From Cliona cf. orientalis (Eukaryota > Porifera > Demospongiae > Clionaida > Clionaidae): a DNA stretch of 64,000 nucleotides. The stretch lies in NCBI GenBank assembly GCA_963930775.1, contig OZ005693.1, positions 4,712,001 through 4,776,000 on the forward strand, given 5' to 3'. This document shows positions 11,320 to 20,275 of this stretch, in pieces. Each line of letters starts with the position of its first letter. Within the stretch, counting starts at the first letter, position 1. The notes under the pieces were generated by a model, which did not search any database, was not told where the DNA came from, and saw only the letters and a program-made list of their open reading frames with translations. A program made the position numbers and the translations under genes.

Positions 11320-12262
11320 CTAAGTCGACTGACCAGTGTCTCTGTATGTACGTAACTGACCAATGTAACTGCTGATAAACAGCTAAGTCGACTGAACAGT
11401 GTGTCTCTGTATGTACGTAACTGACCAGTGTAACTGCTGATAAACAGCTAAGTCGACTGACCAGTACTAGTGTGTCATGTCCGTAACTGAACAGTGTAAC
11501 TGCTGATAAACAGCTAAGTCGACTGAACAGTGTGTCTCTGTATGTACGTAACTGAACAGTGTAACTGCTGATAAACAGCTAAGTCGACTGACCAGTGTGT
11601 CTCCGTATGTACGTAACTGAACAGTGTAACTGCTGATAAACAGCTAAGTTGACTGACCAGTGTGTCATGTCCGTAACTGAACAGTGTAACTGCTGATAAA
11701 CAGCTAAGTCGACTGAACAGTGTGCCTCTGTATGTACGTAACTGAACAGTGTAACTGCTGATAAACAGCTAAGTCGACTGACCAGTGTGTCTCTGTATGT
11801 ACGTAACTGACCAGTGTAACTGCTGATAAACAGCTAAGTCGACTGACCAGTGTGTCATGTCCGTAACTGAACAGTGTAACTGCTGATAAACAGCTAAGTC
11901 GACTGAACAGTGTGCCTCTGTATGTACGTAACTGAACAGTGTAACTGCTGATAAACAGCTAAGTCGACTGACCAGTGTGTCTCTGTATGTACGTAACTGA
12001 ACAGTGTAACTGCTGATAAACAGCTTAGTCGCCTGACCAGTGTGTCTCTGTATGTACGTAACTGACCAGTGTAACTGCTGATAAACAGCTAAGTCGACTG
12101 ACCAGTGTGTCATGTCCGTAACTGAACAGTGTAACTGCTGATAAACAGCTAAGTCGACTGAACAGTGTGTCTCTGTATGTACGTAACTGAACAGTGTAAC
12201 TGCTGATAAACAGCTAAGTCGACTGAACAGTGTGTCTCTGTATGTCCGTAACTGACCAGTGT
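11320..12262. repeat. 65/60-bp minisatellite, about 15 units
   Basis: Direct tandem repeats share CTGATAAACAGCTAAGTCGA and GTAACTGA(A/C)CAGTGTAACTG. Most units are 65 bp, containing GTGTCTCTGTATGTAC. A shorter 60-bp variant with GTGTCATGTCC recurs every third or fourth unit (near 11470, 11660, 11850, 12105). Units differ at a few positions, mainly GACCAG versus GAACAG. The open frame on the minus strand (11769-12113) is an artefact of the repeat, since 65 is not a multiple of 3. Confidence 0.93.
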
Positions 12263-13180
12263 ATTAAACGCTGGTCCCAGGCTGCTACGAAGCTTAGCGG
12301 CCAGAGTGATTAATTTTTTTTTTGTATTTACTCCCTGCAGTCACAACTTATCTTTCTTCCATTCTGAAGATAATATTATAATAAAGTTTCCATAGCATCT
12401 AGTTCAGATACCTGACAGAAGGAGAGAGAGATATAGATGTATAATGTACGTGTATTATTGTATTTACCGAAAGGAGGTGTGGTCAACTCGATCTAGCTCG
12501 AAGGAGTGTATCTCTAAGAGGACACGGGTCGTTTGTACGTTTGTCATCCTTCAGTTTGCAGGCTCTTCTCCTGGTGAGCATCAAAGACAAGAATGAACAC
12601 GAAGTCAGCTCTGCTCGATCGAATGCTCGCACTAGTATCCCGCCGGCGCCACGACCGCGCTCTGCTTGCGCAATTGCATTTGATTGGTCGTTTCAAGTCA
12701 CATGATGCGCGGGCCGCCGTATCGCAGCTGAGTTTCAGTTGCCTGCAGCTGCACAGAAGAGCGAACTCTCACTGGGTATGAACCAAAAAAGTTTTCTACA
12801 AAAGCTCCATTGAAGAGTTTAATACAGTTCGAGTCAGAAGAAGGTCTGGCATAGTTTTGAACTTACTTGGTATGATATTTAATATTTCAAATGATGGGGG
12901 AGCATAGCTAAAGGTGCTAGCTGCTATCTAATAGCAGGAGCAACCCACTTTAATTTTGTCAACTTTTACTGCACCTATTCTACATTGACGGTAAATACCT
13001 CTTTCCTTCATAATTCAGTTCTGAAAGAGAGGGTCCACCAGACTGAGGACACTATAAGAGCTAGCTATGTAATTCTGGACAAACGCAAATTATGTCATGA
13101 CAGTTGGACTTTTCTGCTGCATTTTAAGGTAATTTTGAATAATATAAAATTTCTAGTATTTATCATATTTGGAGGGGCCA
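12263..13180. other. Intergenic with CpG-rich island
   Basis: 12560-12780 is markedly richer in CpG than its surroundings (CCGCCGGCGCC, GATGCGCGGGCCGCC) and holds ATTGGTCG, a CCAAT-type motif. A 62-residue frame (12593-12781, +) begins there and could be a 5' exon, but no partner exon is recognised. It is a possible promoter of an unannotated transcript. Confidence 0.35.
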
Positions 13181-13189
13181 GGTGGTGAG

Positions 13190-13444
13190 TAGTCTCATCC
13201 CCAGGCCTTCTGAGGAAAGGGGAAGACCTGGTATCCACTGCATGTGCATGCACTACGTTTTCCATATTATAGCTAATTTACTGTAAAATTAAAGTGTCCG
13301 TAAACTAATTACTACCATGTGCTAACAAGTGAAACAGTCCATTTGTCTAAAGAATACCTTTGTACTAGTGATCGTGGTGCTGTTTAGGCCTTCCTTCCCC
13401 CCCCCCCCCCCCCCCCCCCCCCAGAAGGCCTGGGGACGAGATTA
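13190..13444. mobile_element. MULE-like MITE with 9-bp target duplication
   Basis: Ends TAGTCTCATCCCCAGGCC (13190-) and GGCCTGGGGACGAGATTA (-13444) are inverted repeats, and the intact direct repeat GGTGGTGAG flanks both sides (13181-13189 and 13445-13453). A 9-bp duplication is typical of Mutator-like transposons. A 26-base C run (13397-13422) abuts the right terminal repeat. No transposase. A relative lies at 58108-58457. Confidence 0.85.
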
Positions 13445-13453
13445 GGTGGTGAG

Positions 13454-13920
13454 GGGCATCCCACTTGTTTATTTTGCTTCCGGAGCAAATTCCTTTACTT
13501 GCCCAATGTCTTTCTGCTATATGGTATGTGGTCGGCTAGAGCTGTGGTTGATACAGGTGTGCATGACCAATGCTAAATGCCTTAGTGGCCAGTCCCCTCA
13601 GCTTCTCCTCCCCCTCCAGATTCAATGTAAATTTATTGTGTTGCTTATAGGACCACTAATCAATTTATGCTTTAACTTTGTGCATGCACGTCACCCCCCC
13701 CCCCCCCACACCCACCCCCTCAGGCAGCCCATTGTCCCGTCCCCCCTCCCCCCAATGGGTCTCATCAATTTCAGATTATGCATGTTATACCTCTTGGACA
13801 TTGCACAGTATCTTTTCGTATTGGCATTTCGGTCTCAGGTTATACAATGATGTTGTATGTCTGGATAATGATGACGACAGATAGACAAATAGATTACATG
13901 TACATTACCCCTTGCGCATG
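13454..13920. other. Intergenic, C-rich
   Basis: Contains short C-runs (13693-13706, 13740-13754). Proline-rich frames here are low-complexity and unsupported. No gene recognised. Confidence 0.4.
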
Positions 13921-13924
13921 CATG

Positions 13925-14178
13925 CAAACAGAATACCCCAAGAAAACTTGGGGTGCCGCAAACAACCGTATGCTTTTTCGCTCTCCTCCCGTGTGTAGGG
14001 TACGAAGCGATGTCACATTGGTGTAGCCTTGAACCCTATAGGCCACAGCAAGAGGGCAATAAAGCGTACAATCATTCATAGTACCCCAGGTTTTCTTGGG
14101 ATAGTTGGCGCATGGGTGTGCAATAGGTACCAGGTCCTTTCTCCTCCCCCTCAAAGGGCCTGGGTTCAAGGCTAGTCA
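13925..14178. repeat. Nested inverted repeats
   Basis: Two inverted-repeat pairs overlap. ACCCCAAGAAAACTTGGGGT (about 13934) pairs with ACCCCAGGTTTTCTTGGGA near 14082-14100. TAGCCTTGAACCC (14024-14036) pairs exactly with GGGTTCAAGGCTA (14162-14174). These look like non-autonomous DNA elements inserted into one another. Confidence 0.65.
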
Positions 14179-14249
14179 TAAACCTAACAGAAGAGGTATA
14201 GGATACGACACAGCATTTCTATTCAGTTCAGCTGTTACAATAATTATTA

Positions 14250-14600
14250 TTAACCCTCGACGCATGCGCGAGGGTTACGGTAGTCGTTCTGTGTGTGTGT
14301 GTGTCTGTCTGTCTGTCTGTCTGTTACCACGCTAACTGCTACATACCTCGTTTGCGAGTCCAAATTTCGATGTTATAAGGTTCCTTATGGCGTTCCAAAC
14401 TCATGATTTGTGTGGATTTCGTAGAGAACGCTTTGTTCGCTAGTTTTGGAGTCATTTGCTGATTCTAAGCTTCTTGACTTCTCCGATCTCGGCCAGCTAA
14501 CTTTTCGTATAAATAGAACGCTGGGTCTGTCACGCTATATACGGTATAGGCCTAATAGTTATAGGCATGCGCAAGGGTTACGAAGGCGGGGTCAGGGGAC
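14250..14600. repeat. TAACCCTCG/CGAGGGTTACGG repeat with GT/CTGT microsatellite
   Basis: CCCTCGACGCATGCGCGAGGG is a short palindrome, followed by TTACGGTAGTCGTTCT and a (GT)n(CTGT)n run at 14289-14324. GCATGCGCAAGGGTTACG recurs at 14567. The inverted relative at about 23590-23690 (GACGGACGG run then TAACCCTCC) is the same repeat family. Confidence 0.6.
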
Positions 14601-14652
14601 ATATTATGGATGAGATGTATTAAGTTAGCAAAAAACAACAACCAGCACCATT

Positions 14653-14740
14653 GAGTTGGGTTGGCTGAGTGGACTAGCTGGTGCTGGTGAAGAGGTGGTC
14701 ATGGGTTCAAATCCCACTTGATCTTCGAATTTTTTTTTTC
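14653..14740 (+). repeat. tRNA-derived (SINE-like) head
   Basis: TTGGCTGAGTGG resembles a pol III A box (Ser/Leu tRNA type) and GGGTTCAAATCCCAC, 30 bp downstream, a B box/T-arm. No acceptor stem pairs and a T-run follows (14731-14740). It therefore looks like a tRNA-derived SINE or tRNA pseudogene rather than a working tRNA. Confidence 0.55.
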
Positions 14741-15395
14741 TTCCACTTTCGAAATTATTTTCTAAGCTTTTTTGGTGGGCTAGTTTTCCGGTACTCAAAG
14801 CGCTAAATTTTAGACCCAGCCTAATATTATATATTCATCTTTTTACCTACCTGCATAGTACAATAATATTATCATTACTATAAATCTGATAGCGCTGAGG
14901 GTTTAGCACCACCAGTGGTGTTCATTGTCAATAGGAATTAACATTTTCATAGCGCAATATACAATAGGTGATATTTCTACTTTTCTTGAAGTGTTGTGTT
15001 ATGTATCCCAGCGTTCATCCCTGCACGCATGCACCTTACATAAGCATACCTCGATGAAACACAATGTCATAATAATAAATAATATTGTTATCGTAATCAT
15101 CAGATAATATTATTATTGTAATAATATATTATGTTATTATTCAGGTAGCTGATCTGGAGAACAAGCACCTTGAACCCCACAAGAATTTTCTGATAAACAC
15201 TGGCTACCTGATTGTCTACTATAATATTCTAAACATATCAGTGACCACAAATGCACAATTATTATTTGTACTATAATAATAATTATTATTGTAGTGTGTA
15301 TGTGATCTTATTATTGTGTAGAATAACCGTAGACTGAACGGATATGGGTGGAGCACCTGGTTTCCATAGCAACAATCCATGTGCATGCAGTATAG
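14741..15395. other. Intergenic, AT-rich
   Basis: Long runs of AATAATATTATT words (15070-15140, 15260-15300). No coding signal. Confidence 0.4.
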
Positions 15396-15399
15396 TAGT

Positions 15400-15670
15400 C
15401 ATGCAAGATTCCCTTTTGCATCTTGCAAGATTCCTGTAGAAATCTTGCATGACTCTTGTAAGATTCTTGCTTGAAAGATTAAGGTCTTGCATGGCTGCAA
15501 GGCTTGCAAGAAGTCTTGCAAGCCAGTGCTTGTAAGATTCTTGCAAGTTCTTGTAAGATTGTGGCCATTTCTCTTGCAATTTGCAAGATTTTTGAGCAAG
15601 CATACAAGATTTTCAGGCAAGATGTGTAAGATTTTGCTGCAAGCCTGACATGCAAGGTTCTTGCAAGAAC
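15400..15670. repeat. CTTGCAAG-rich degenerate array 2
   Basis: About 20 imperfect copies of CTTGCAAGATT/TCTTGTAAGATT. Two overlapping minus-strand open frames (15286-15701) with recurring CKNL words are generated by the repeat and are not taken as genes. Same sequence class as 10025-10210. Confidence 0.8.
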
Positions 15671-16315
15671 CTAATGTATGGGGTACATGCTCTGCCAACA
15701 ACTACTGAGGTTGCCATTGACCTTAATAAACCACTGCTGTTAGAGATTAGTGCAGATGCTGCTACCTACAACTAATAGAGGACTCCTGGACTAAGCTTTA
15801 CGCATTGAATGTACAAAATTTCCATTTTTATCCATTTACGAACATCATACTCTGTTCATTTAGTTTAACGTATTAGAAGTAGCCATTGAACTAGTTGTTT
15901 GAAACGCTCTGCATAATATTATTATAAAATTACATCTAGTGGGCAGATTATGGCTAGCACATTATAATATTATAAAGAGTTTGTCATAATCGTTATTTTA
16001 ATCTTCTCAAGTACCCTCTGAAGGGACTATAACACTGGATCCAGAATCATGTTCAGCTGAGCTAGAGGTTCCAGTTGATAAAAATGTTCCCCGTACACAA
16101 TATCATAGGCAATAGCTACTTTGCTTTGAGTTTCAACATAAAAACATGAAATGATGAAGAAGGGTGCACTTTTCTAATAAACCTGTGAACATTAATAATT
16201 GACATATAGCTACATGGCTATAAATTAATGCATAATGTGTGCTTGTTTCTAGTCAATTGCTACAACAATACAATTATTAGATCCTAAGTTTAGAGTAGCT
16301 AGCTACCAATGACGA
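15671..16315. other. Intergenic, nothing recognised
   Basis: AT-rich, no domain-bearing frame. Confidence 0.4.
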
Positions 16316-16319
16316 GCCA

Positions 16320-16770
16320 ACTAAGATCAAACCATTCATAGATGCTTATCATGCTCCATACAGGAAACATACTCGCTACTCGACTGGACTACTTTCGCTC
16401 ACACGCGGTTGGGCATATATTTCTCACTTCGCTATTAATATGAATGGCAATGAGAGTGTCAATCTTGTAGCTGTACCTTCCGTCAGTCTTGCACTACTTT
16501 CTATCCAAAGAAGAGTCTATGAGCATATAGATGGAAGGATCTCCTCAAATTGATACTTCTTTATTTTCAACCTGGGAATTTTTCAGCTCAAGCTTTTATC
16601 TCAAAGAAGAATCCAAAGATGGCAGTCAGTTTATCATTCCTTTTCATTACCTTTATAGGAATTTTATTTATCACATCTGCTGTCTTCAAATCAGCATCCA
16701 GCCTCTGCAAATTTCACTTGTCCAGAAATCACACAGAAGTTTTAAGTCTACATCACGATCAGTGAAGGTG
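16320..16770 (+). pseudogene. Relic of the Pmp-like gene's membrane region
   Basis: The + strand repeats, in the same order, the blocks found at 9470-9890 of the Pmp-like gene: KPFMDAYHAPYRKHTRY, GLLLLSRLGLF, SVSISLLAI, the run before LKEES, and the last helix. Base identity is obvious by eye, but the reading frame is broken repeatedly. Only the C-terminal membrane half is present. It lies directly upstream of a POT relic in the same orientation. Confidence 0.75.
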
Positions 16771-16829
16771 AAGGAGTAGGCTAGCAGAGAGTAAGGAGAA
16801 AATACTTTGGAACAGTGGAACCCTCTAAT

Positions 16830-17115
16830 GATCATGAGTTTCTTTCAGCTGATCAGCTCCATTGCCGTTGTTCCCATTTCTTCAGACAGTATTTGGTCTC
16901 GCCCTCCAGTTACTAACTGTTGCTTTACCTACTTCCTATTCACTATAGTGTTCACAGTGTTTGGTCTTGCATTGTTTTCAATGGTGGTTAAGCAGTACAA
17001 GTATAGAGAGAGTGATGACAGACCGTATGATCAGAGTGTGATAGAAGAAATATTTCATCGATGTGAAATCTGATGAGATCACGAACTCCAGATTATGATG
17101 ATCTTGATGCGTAAA
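16830..17115 (+). pseudogene. POT/SLC15-like relic (C-terminal segment)
   Basis: From FFQLISSIAVVPISSDSIW through the last membrane helix to YKYRESDDRPYDQSVIEEIFHR, this matches the C-terminus of the intact copy at 20276-22132, in the opposite orientation. It lacks the KGGIREH stretch of the parent (a small deletion) and stops early by frame change after HRCEI, although the parental ending RSPTPDYEDLD is still legible in another frame (17078-17112). Confidence 0.8.
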
Positions 17116-17622
17116 TTTAACAGAGATTAGCATTAGTCATGAAGATACGAATCTCAAGCTCTGAATTATGATAATCTTGACGAGGTTGTTTGTTGAAATT
17201 GTAAGCATTATTATAGCTATAATATTATTATTGTTTTGTTTTATGCATAATATTTCAGCTGTGAGTTTTTTCAATGTTTCATGACAAGGAAGATAAACAG
17301 TGAAACGGTCATAGTTAGTGCATAAATCTTCAGCTATCGTATTCAGCTGTCCTGTAGTTGATCACTTAGTCTAATACTGAGTGGAGGCCTTTACATTCAT
17401 TCATTCATATCAGATTCTGTCATGGAATCAACTTTTGATATCATCACCTAGGTCTCTCTCAACACAGACCCTGTCCCTCTCTCACTGTTCTGAAGCTCAT
17501 GCGCAGTGCTGAGCACTTTTATATTGTACCAAGAAATTTTGCAACAATTAGATTGACTATATAAGAACATTGAGGTTCTTGGTTGAGCAAGAAATCTAGT
17601 ATGCATATAGCAACTGCATTCA

Positions 17623-17723
17623 TTCTTTTTATATCAACACTGGCAGAATAAGAATGATAAAATTCTTGCCATAATTTTGTCTTTTATCATTCTTATTCTG
17701 CCAGTGTTGGTATATAAAAAGAA
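17623..17723. repeat. Near-perfect 40-bp-arm hairpin
   Basis: The left arm starts TTCTTTTTATATCAACACTG (17623-) and the right arm ends at 17723. The arms pair over about 40 bp with a single two-base bulge, around a ~20-base loop. It could be a tiny fold-back element or a small-RNA precursor; the sequence alone does not decide. Confidence 0.8.
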
Positions 17724-18150
17724 CAAGTGCACTTGCTATGTGCACTGAATTAGATTGACATTCAAAATTAATATCTCAAGGAGGAATAGCTGTACCAGTA
17801 CACAGCCACAGTAAACATCAGTGGCTTGGACGCACAGACTCAAACACCGAATAGGACAGTATCCATTAATAGTAGCTAAGTTGTGGAAACTAATTAAGTG
17901 TGTAGTCCGATCTATCAAATTTTTTATAGTTCCATCTCCTGAAATTTCAATGTTTAGCCATAATTACTCATACAATGGTAGAGTCTTCACTTTGATCAGT
18001 AGAGTCGAATTGGATCCAAATGTGGATACAAAATTAATATCACAGTTTTGGGGTTGTAGCCATTTTTTTTACTCATAACACTTTATGCAATAATATGCAA
18101 TGGACACACAATAGCTACTAAAGCTAATACAGGTGGTTAAACTGTATATA
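17724..18150. other. Intergenic, nothing recognised
   Basis: AT-rich. An 85-residue + frame at 17821-18078 has no recognisable similarity. Confidence 0.35.
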
Positions 18151-18174
18151 TGTATAATATAACAAAACGAGAGC

Positions 18175-18690
18175 AGTTAAAATTAATTGGTTACTAACAG
18201 TTTGCATGAAGGACTTGTATGATGATGCTGTTACAGCATTATTGTCCAACAGATTCCAGTTTGCCACAGTGTGGGGGAAGAAGGAGGCCATATAGGCATT
18301 AGTACGAGCAAAATTATGGTCTCGACAACTGCAAGGAGTTGGAGTTCCTATTGCACCTGCTATTAGTACGGAAAGACCACGAGTTATCCGGGAAGAAGCA
18401 GAGATTGTGAACCAATTTGAACAGCAGTCCTAGTTTAGATTCTAACCTTCTGTCCTGGGGGGGCTTTAAATCTGTCAAATCCAGCAGCTCCTCATAACTG
18501 CTATTCCATTTAGAAGTAGCCAGTTTGCAGGCGAATTTTTGCATTTTTTCCAAGGCATTTCTATCTTTGGCGAGGTGAGGATCCCACACCTGGCTAGCAT
18601 ACTCTAAATGCGGTCGTACAAGAGATAGACATAGGTGTTTTAACGAATCCTGGGATGCTTGACCATAAAATCTTCTATAGTAGCCATGCA
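18175..18690 (-). mobile_element. LINE fragment 2 (C-terminal RT region)
   Basis: The minus strand encodes YYRRFYGQASQDSLKHL, RPHLEYASQVWDPHLAKDR and LLFKLVHNLCFFP, close to the LINE at 776-1895. After a frame break near 18320 it continues MASFFPHTVANWNLLDNNAV...YKSFMQTVSNQLI. It is 5'-truncated near 18690 and contains only the RT thumb and C-terminal tail. It shows what the first LINE copy has lost at its 3' end. Confidence 0.85.
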
Positions 18691-18724
18691 TACTCAACCA
18701 GCTCAGTACTACTCCAATCATAAA

Positions 18725-20270
18725 CTACCAATAGCTCAGAAGTATACACATTGTCATGCACATCTACAGCAGGTATTAGACACTATCCATTGAATATAAT
18801 TATGGGGGTAGTGGCATCAATAACTTCAGTCTTTATAAAAGTGAAATGTAAGTTATAAATGTATTGAGTTTTGTTAATTTTATCAGATAGTTAATCTTCT
18901 AACTTGAGATTTTGCAATGTTTACAACACTTGTGGACTTTATCAAAAGAATATAAAGTTTTTCAATTACTTTGATTGATTCATTGTGCTTATTAGTCACT
19001 CAGGTATCTAGATCTCGAGATCTGGCGATTTTTGTGCTGACAACAACAACAGAAGACAGGCAAAACTGAAACTCCTAAATTGCTGCATACATGTGCTCTG
19101 GGTAATAAACAATAATAATGTTGAATCCAAACAATTATGAAATACAAGAACAGATAAAAATGCATATTTGTAAATTATTTTGTATGACATTGTAGCCTTT
19201 CAATCGCAAGCAGCAAAAAAAATCAAAGATTGTTTACTTGCCCTAAAACTACTCCATTGCAGTATACATAATACATATATACCACAATAGAGACAACGTA
19301 TCTACCAACATATATAGAATTATTATGCCGCTGTGGTACATCTGTTACAAACTTCATATGATAATGTTCATACATGATTGTATATATCTGTTTGGTATAC
19401 ACAGTACAAACTGAAAGTATTTGTTAGAGTGTTGTGTACTAAAATATCACCAGATGTCCACTCAAGAGCTACATTGCACGTAAACTGTATTATACATTAA
19501 TTGTACTAGGGCCAAAAAGTGAGCATTGCTCTTTGGCTATTGTCAAAACCACAGTCAGCATCTTAGAAATCTGATTTATTACATCTGTCTTGGAAATGCA
19601 CAAATGAAGAGCACTCACATGCACCATAAGCCACATCACACATATTTGGTATAAGAATGCTCATGGATGGACTTTACTGAAGTTGTAATAACTATTATTA
19701 ATTTTATGTATAGTGCCAAAGGCTTATAGACCCCAAAGGGGGAGAGGGCATGTAACTGCCATACAAGATAGTGTAGCTACCTAGCAAAATTCAAATCAAA
19801 CAGTGGTTCATAACTAATTATAGTAACAGCTGCTGTCTGGACTGCATTAGTGCTATGGACTGATAATGTGGCCTGGATTTCACTATTTTTAGCCTATGGA
19901 TTTGAATTTTGCCAGGTGCCAGTTACATGCCCTCTCCCCCTTTGGGGTCTATAAGCCCTTGACAGTGTCAATATATTGTATACTGTGGCTCATGCTGTGT
20001 CTGGATTGGGTAGTTACAAAATTATTATTATTATTTGTTTTTTAAGGTCTGCCAAACATGAGACATGATTCTTGCCAACTTGAATGCAAAGTACAGGATC
20101 AATAAACAATGATCACACATTCACACTGCTTAATGATGAAAACTTTCAACACAGCTAGAAAATCTAATAGTAAATAAAAAAATTTTAATATGTCTTGAGA
20201 TAAAGTATAACGATATATAATTATAATACAGCATAGCAGCTAGACTAGGTATTAATTTTGTTAATAACCT
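18725..20270. other. Intergenic, 3' side of POT copy B
   Basis: No gene is seen. AT-rich, with the MITE at 19711-19968 in the middle. Confidence 0.4.
19711..19968. mobile_element. Fold-back MITE (GGCTTATAGACCCCAAAGGG arms)
   Basis: The left arm (about 19713-19758) and right arm (about 19919-19964) are inverted copies over ~45 bp, including GGCTTATAGACCCCAAAGGG and GGGCATGTAACTG. A second inverted pair (CAAAATTCAAATC and GATTTGAATTTTG) lies inside. No coding capacity. Confidence 0.8.
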
Positions 20271-20275
20271 TAAAT

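Noticed and set aside
11769-12113. 114-residue minus-strand open frame with repeated SVDLAVYQQLH
   Set aside because: Produced by the minisatellite; unit length 65 rotates the frame and no start or splice context exists.
11320-12262. CRISPR-like repeat array
   Set aside because: Repeats are contiguous with no unique spacers, and the DNA is eukaryotic; it is a minisatellite.
12593-12781. 62-residue + frame in the CpG-rich island
   Set aside because: GC-rich sequence opens frames easily; no downstream exon joins it.
13446-13884. Proline-rich open frames
   Set aside because: They run through C homopolymers, have no domain and overlap each other in different frames.
15286-15701. Two minus-strand frames rich in CKNL
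   Set aside because: Translation of the CTTGCAAG array.
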